This document shows positions 58,891-64,000 of a stretch of DNA of 64,000 nt, in pieces. The position numbers and the translations under genes were made by a program. Under the pieces are notes generated by a model. The model was not told where the DNA came from and made no database searches. It saw nothing but the letters and a program-made list of their open reading frames with translations. Position 1 is the first letter of the stretch; the number at the start of each line of letters is the position of its first letter. The stretch is from positions 186,001 through 250,000 of the forward strand of contig MU400553.1 of NCBI GenBank assembly GCA_022578965.1. Direction: 5' to 3'. The stretch is from Xylaria sp. FL1777. Its lineage: Eukaryota > Ascomycota > Sordariomycetes > Xylariales > Xylariaceae.

Positions 58891-60986
58891 AGAGTTGTTT
58901 TAGGAGTACATATACTTGCTTACTTCTGCATATGCTTATAAATATATATATTTTTATATTATAGTACTTTTATCTTTATATTGCAGTACTTATGCATTTA
59001 TAGCTATAGGCAAAAAAAATATATATGCGCAAAAGAGACATATAAACATAAAAGATATACTGCATTGCAAAAAGCAAAAAATACTTATATATACAAAAAG
59101 CAAAAAATACTTATATATACAAAAAGTAAAAAAAGCAAACAATTGTATTACTTAAATTAACTATAGTAGTTATTTCAGTTAAGTAACTAATTTTAGCTAG
59201 TTAAATTTACGCTAGCAAGTAAAACAAACGAAGTTTTTATTTTTACTTAAAGCTTTAAATATAGTTTGCTAAGCAACAATAGTTAAAACTAATATAGTTA
59301 CTACTACTTGTATTAATACTTTAACTTATAGCTTGTTTTTAACTTAATAGTTTTTTGCTATTTAAGTAAATTTTTTGGTTTTATAATTATTTATATGAAC
59401 AGTAATTTTTTAAAGTAGTTTATAAATATATAAATTAAAAAGATTAGATTATATAATTTTATAAAAACTGCTTTAGTGTTATAGTATAGCAGCAAAAAGC
59501 TAACTTAATAAAAAAGCGTTATTAATGCTTTAGTTATGCTAGATGCAATAAATATAGTAGCAAATTTGTTTATATATACTTAATATAATAATGTTGCTAT
59601 TTAATACAATAAATATGTTGTAGTAATTGAGGTAAATTCTGTAAACATATAAAATACTTAGTTATTACTTAGTATAAATTGTTTAAAAAGGTTAATTATA
59701 GCTACTTTGTTTTACGTACAATGTTTTGTTTTAAAAATAAAGCGTTATAGCTTTAATTTTTAAAGTTAGTTAGCTATTTAAGTAAGTTAAAACAAACGTA
59801 ACGCAATAGTAATGCTTACTAAATAACTTTAGCTAAAACAATGTTTTAAATACGTTTAAGCATAAAGTATAGTATTTGTATGGTTTTATTAGCAGCTAGA
59901 ACTACATATATGCTACAGCATACGTATTAACGATTTGTATATATTTTTACGGTTGCAAGAATAAAAGCGTAATATTTTAGCATTATAACTTAAAGTAACT
60001 AAACTTAAAGTAGCTAAACGGTAATAAAAGATATAAAAGCTGAAAGTATGCAGTAAAGGTAAATAAAAAGCAGTAAGAGGTTAAAACAAAAATGAAAATA
60101 AAGATAAAAAAGTAAAAATAGAAGTAATTTGCAAGAATTATTTAAGCTACTAAATTTAAACAAAAAAATTAAAATTAGTTATTAGTAGTGCTAATAGTAT
60201 AAAAGGATACTTAAATATAAAATATATAAATAGTAAGTAGTAAAAAAAATAAGTAGTAGTAAAAATAATAAAAGCAATAAGTAGTAAAAGTAAGTAGTTT
60301 ATATGTTAGTTTTGCTAGCTATAGTTAGTTATGCTAGCTATATAGCACTTATGCTATTAAGTATTATTACTTAAGCTATTAGATTTAGCTAAAGAAATTA
60401 ACTAGTTAGTGGACTTAGTAGTGTTAGTAATATATAATTTGTTGCAAATATTTAAATTATTTGTTTTATGCTATTGCATTAAAATTTAATTATTAATTCT
60501 AAATATTATTTATTTTGTTTATTATGCTTTTATACTAAATTCTAATTATAATATAACTATAATATACTTTGTTTACTAAGTACTTATGTTTTTATACTGA
60601 ATTTTAATTATAATGTAATTATAATGCTTATTTGCTTATTTTGCCTTTAGTAAGGCAACTTTATTAAAGCTTTAATTTTAATATAATGCATTTTGTTTAC
60701 TATACATTTAATGTTTTAAGTTTTTTTTTTGTTAATTTAAGCATACGTTTTTGCATAAACTTTAGTAAGCTTTTTATTGTTTTTATTATAGCAGAATTAA
60801 CAGCTTATATAGTGAACCTTAAACTTAAAAGCATGTATGCTTTATAAAAACTAAGCTAATGCATTACATACTGCACTAAAAGATTTATTTTTGATAAATT
60901 TGTAGTAAATAACTAACTTAAGCTTTATATTAAGTGCAACATTAATATTATTAAAAACAAAAGCAATGCTGTTTATGTAACAGACC
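58891..60986. repeat. AT-rich, RIP-like block, unclassified
   Basis: The base composition is that of RIPed repeats, but I could not read transposon domains on either strand. It contains a duplicated 26-bp segment near 59081-59126, an AAGTAGTA-type microsatellite at about 60220-60300 and a degenerate tandem array with about 62-bp period at 60470-60720. A 79-codon frame at 58916-59155 is a composition artefact (mostly Lys, Ile, Tyr). Confidence 0.5.
60470..60720. repeat. Degenerate tandem repeat, about 62-bp period
   Basis: Units share TTTTATACT-AATT-TAATTATAAT followed by a TTTGTTTA segment; two clear copies start near 60526 and 60588, and weaker ones flank them. Differences are largely transitions. 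Confidence 0.5.
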
Positions 60987-61307
60987 TGTTATATATTAAT
61001 ATAACGGGTTTGCTCTTGGGGTCTTGATTTGCAGGTAACAATAGAATCCTTAACGGTGGTCCGTTAAAGAGGTTTTCGGAGTACTTCTACTACTATGCAT
61101 TAATAGAGGTCTTAAAGGATTAAAAGTAATAAGTGTATTAGTGCTTAGCAGTTATAAGGAAAATTAATAGCTAAAAAGCTAAAAACTAAGTAAGTAATTA
61201 AATATAGAAAGTGTATAATTATATAAACAAAAGAAACAGTAGTAGTAATTTATAAACGTTGCTTTTTTTAATAGGCTTAATGCTATATTGTTTTAAGTTT
61301 GTAGCTT

Positions 61308-61370
61308 AATAGATTTAACGCTTAAGTTTGTTAAGTTTAAAGCTTAATAAACTTAACGCTTAAATCTATT
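61308..61370. repeat. 63-bp near-perfect palindrome
   Basis: The segment from AATAGATTTA to TAAATCTATT equals its own reverse complement at 52 of 63 positions by hand alignment. It lies inside the second gypsy element on the side expected to contain its 3' untranslated region or LTR. Confidence 0.7.
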
Positions 61371-62819
61371 GAATTTATGCATTAAACTCTTATAGTAGTT
61401 TAAATATATATCTTTTTAACAAATAGGACTTTTTTTGTGCATGCTTTTTTTATACCTAGCTTTTTAACTGGCTTAGTTAGCCCATTTTGTAACATTATCT
61501 TTTTTTTTCCGTAATTGTTGTTCTAATAATTCTGTATTTTCTTTTTTGTAAGTTTTCTTTTTTTATTTTTTGTTTTTTGTTCTTTATACTTATTATATTT
61601 AGTAGGGTTTCCAAGAAACCTTGTTTGTTGCGTTTTGAACAAAAGGCTTAACAAAATTTTGCTTTGCTTTTTTTTATTAAACTAAAATTAATTAAAATAG
61701 CTTTATGCTTTTGCTGCAATTGTTGTAGCACAAAATGTTTAATGTTAAAATTTAACTTTAATTAATGTATTGAATGTATTGCAGCTAAACAAGCAAATTA
61801 TAACGCTAGGAGTTTGTTTTTAGAGCAGATATAGCAGCTTATTTCTTAGTACAAAAAGCTAAAGAATAAATTAGACTTGCTAATAGAAAAGCATGAAAAA
61901 ATAAGTATAAAAATCTGTTGTTTTAAGCAATAAAAGAAATTATAGCAAAAAAAAATAGCTGCTATTATAGCTTATAGTTTAAGTAGTTTAGAAAAGCTTA
62001 AATAAGTTAAAGCAAAAAAGCGCTATATAGCTAAAAAACAAAAACAGCACGTTAAAGCAATATAGCTATTACTAGTTGTTTTTTTAAAGTTTAATTAAAA
62101 CGTACTAAACGTTTTGTTTAAGGTTAATTCTTTTTTTCTAGCTTTAGTTAGTTAAAGTATTAATAGTAAAACTAGTTTATAATTATTTCGGCAGTTTTTA
62201 GGTGTTTTTTAGGTTTTTAAGTATTGTTAGTATATAAGTATTTTTTCTATTTAATAAAATACTTAATATTATTATTGTTTTAACGGAAATCTAGTATATT
62301 TTTAACTTTATAGATGTTTTAATTTGTTTTTATTTTTAGTTATGTTTTAATAAGTATTTTAATAAGTGCTAGTTTTAGTAAAAAAATATAAAAAACAAAG
62401 TAAATTTGTATGTTTTTTAGTAATAACAGTTTATAGTTAGTAAGTAAAATAACTTTTTTAATTTTAAAAGAACTAAGTTTTTTAAATTTTAATTTGTTGC
62501 TTAGTTGTTTTGTTTTAATTTAAGAGATATTAGTATATATGTTTTGCTTTTGTTATAATAAGTAAACCTTGTTTTTTTTTTTAAAGGTTAGCTTTTTAGT
62601 TCGTTTTTTATTATAATATTTTGTTATTTTTTGTTATAAAAACTAAAGGTGTAATTATAACTTAGTTTATAGCGTTTTAATTTTTGTTGTAATAGTCTTT
62701 GCTTAAGGTATTATAGTTAAAATAACAAGTGCTTTTATTAGTGTTTTTTCTTGTTTTATAGTAGTTGCTTGTTATTTATAAACGGCTTTATATAAAAATA
62801 TATTTATGTTTTTATTTGT

Positions 62820-63345
62820 TAACGTGTTATATAAGATTTGTGCTATTAGTAATAGTTTTACTTAATTGTTTTATTAATAGTTAATATAACTTCGTAAGTA
62901 TTGTTTTAATATTTAGTTTAGTTTTTTTGTTTGTTTATTAGTTTATAGGTAATAAGCTGTTAAAAACTTAAGTTTAACGCTAATAAGTTTAAAAAAACTT
63001 GTTTTAAATTTAAAAATAAACAATTTATTTCGGTTTAAAACAATTCTTTTTAATAGTTTATGTTTATTTAAGTACTAGCGTATAAAAGCGTATGTAAGCT
63101 ACTTAGCTATAGCATCTTTTTTAAATAGTAAAAAGTAAGCATACTTAGTAAATCTGTTAATAATAACCTATATTTTATTGTATTGTACTTTTATAACCGG
63201 ATTAATTAATAAAGGTAGTACTATAATAAAATCTTAAGTAATAGTGTGCTATGCTTGTTTAAGTATTTGCATAAGTTATAGCAATTTGTAAAGCTTATGT
63301 TAGGCTGCTTTAGCTTTATTGCAAATGTTGCATTTCTTTATAATA
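62820..63345 (-). pseudogene. Integrase relic of second gypsy element
   Basis: On the minus strand one frame runs without indels through the HHCC end (KKCNICNKAKAA then HKLYKLL), the core start (DFIIVLPLL, VIINRFTKYAYFLLFKK), the second catalytic segment (LLKRIVLNRNKLFIFKF, from a pattern LPKRIVSDRGS.FTS.F), LKFLTAYYL followed by QTKKLN and ILKQYLRSYINY (from STAYHPQTDGQTERVNQ.LEQYLR.YVNY), and VKLLLIAQILYNTLTNKN. The catalytic Asp and Glu now read Asn and Lys, and Trp or Gln codons read as stops, all G to A or C to T. Confidence 0.88.
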
Positions 63346-64000
63346 GTCTTAACTATATTTTATAGTACTTTGTTATGTTCTGAATTTTTTAAGCGTAAAA
63401 TATTATTATTATTTTTTATTATGGTTTTATTATAGTAATAACTTTTAGCAATTAGTTAAATTGCTAGTTTTGGTTTTTAAGACGTATTAGTTCTTGCGTT
63501 AACTATTAGTGCTTTTTTATTTTGTTGCATTTAAAGCAGTTTAAGCTATAGAAATACTTTATTTATTTTTATTAGTTTTTTCTCTGTAGTATTTTTTATA
63601 GCTTTTAATTTTATTTGTTTTTGTTCTAAAATTTTATAAGTTTTGTTTCTTTAGGTTTACTTAATAATTAAGTGTTCTAGTAGTTTATAATTAGTTTAGT
63701 AATTATATTATTTATAGTTATAGTTTTGTTTTTTTAAACATAACTTTTTTTTAGGCTATATTTTAAGCTTTAGTAGTTTAAAGTTTTTATAGTTCTGTAA
63801 GTTTGCTAACTGCGTTAATTTATTACTTTTTGTTGTTTGCTATTTTTAGTTAAACTATTTTTTTAGGTTATATATTAAACAACTTTAATTGTTCGTATAG
63901 CAAATATATCTTTTTGTAATTTGTTCTAATAACTGCAGAGCTTTTAAATAGTATTTATATGCTTGTTTATTTTAACTTGTATAAATAAAGCATTTAGATT

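Larger units (their letters stand above)
60987..64000 (-). mobile_element. Second RIP-mutated gypsy element, truncated by window edge
   Basis: A minus-strand integrase relic at 62.8-63.35 kb shows that this AT-rich block is a Ty3/gypsy element in the orientation opposite to the first. Its 5' part lies beyond the right edge. Its left (3') end is proposed at 60987, where TGTTATATATTAATATAACG starts a less mutated, GC-richer segment of about 120 bp, as seen at the outer edges of the first element. The boundary is an inference; no partner LTR is available in the window. Its LTR start and integrase relic differ from those of the first element, so it is probably another family. Confidence 0.55.

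Noticed and set aside
58916..59155. 79-codon ATG frame in the AT-rich block
   Set aside because: It is composed almost entirely of Lys, Ile, Tyr and Leu from AT-rich codons, has an internal duplicated segment and sits in RIP-like DNA; no domain or exon partner.

Overview
The window is nuclear DNA from a filamentous ascomycete (Pezizomycotina, most likely a Sordariomycete). The evidence is short introns (54 to about 160 nt) with GTRNGY-type donors and CTRAC branch points, fungal-specific families (DUF7730, DUF6590, GH11 xylanase, a TRI101-like acyltransferase), TACCTA-type microsatellites, and a right-hand block of extremely AT-rich DNA in which repeats carry only C/T and G/A changes, the hallmark of repeat-induced point mutation (RIP). 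No tRNA, rRNA, CRISPR array or prokaryotic operon was seen.

Left part (1-16.7 kb): mostly non-coding DNA of ordinary composition. It holds a BAHD/trichothecene-3-O-acetyltransferase-like acyltransferase (4734-6275) and a two-exon DUF7730 protein (12764-14203), separated by gene deserts.

Gene-bearing core (16.7-50 kb): a secreted GH11 endoxylanase (16771-17687), the mitochondrial acidic matrix protein MAM33/p32 (18422-19365, minus), the ribosome-biogenesis factor TMA16 (21624-22323, minus) divergent from the DNA-repair nuclease EXO1 (23182-25614), an Ariadne-type RBR ubiquitin ligase (27836-29623), a mitochondrial Prx5-type peroxiredoxin (31551-32325, minus), a DUF6590 protein (34501-35773, minus) and the mitochondrial ABC transporter ATM1 (37742-39997). 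Further right the content is more accessory: a GNAT-like protein, a single-pass membrane protein, a family-2 O-methyltransferase, and a large Ser/Thr-rich secreted protein with a CBM19-like chitin-binding module. MAM33, Prx5 and ATM1 all act in mitochondria, but they are interleaved with unrelated genes and look like ordinary fungal synteny rather than a cluster.

Right part (51-64 kb): RIP-mutated heterochromatin-like DNA. A complete Ty3/gypsy chromovirus lies at 50987-57933, with two 328-bp LTRs differing only by transitions, a 5-bp target duplication CGGTA, and pol relics (reverse transcriptase, RNase H, integrase, chromodomain) readable through RIP stop codons. After a roughly 950-bp unmutated island, a second gypsy element in the opposite orientation runs off the right edge, with a long integrase relic at about 62.8-63.35 kb. 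The most informative observation is the reciprocal RIP gradient between the two LTRs of the first element. I found no evidence of a wholly new biological system.
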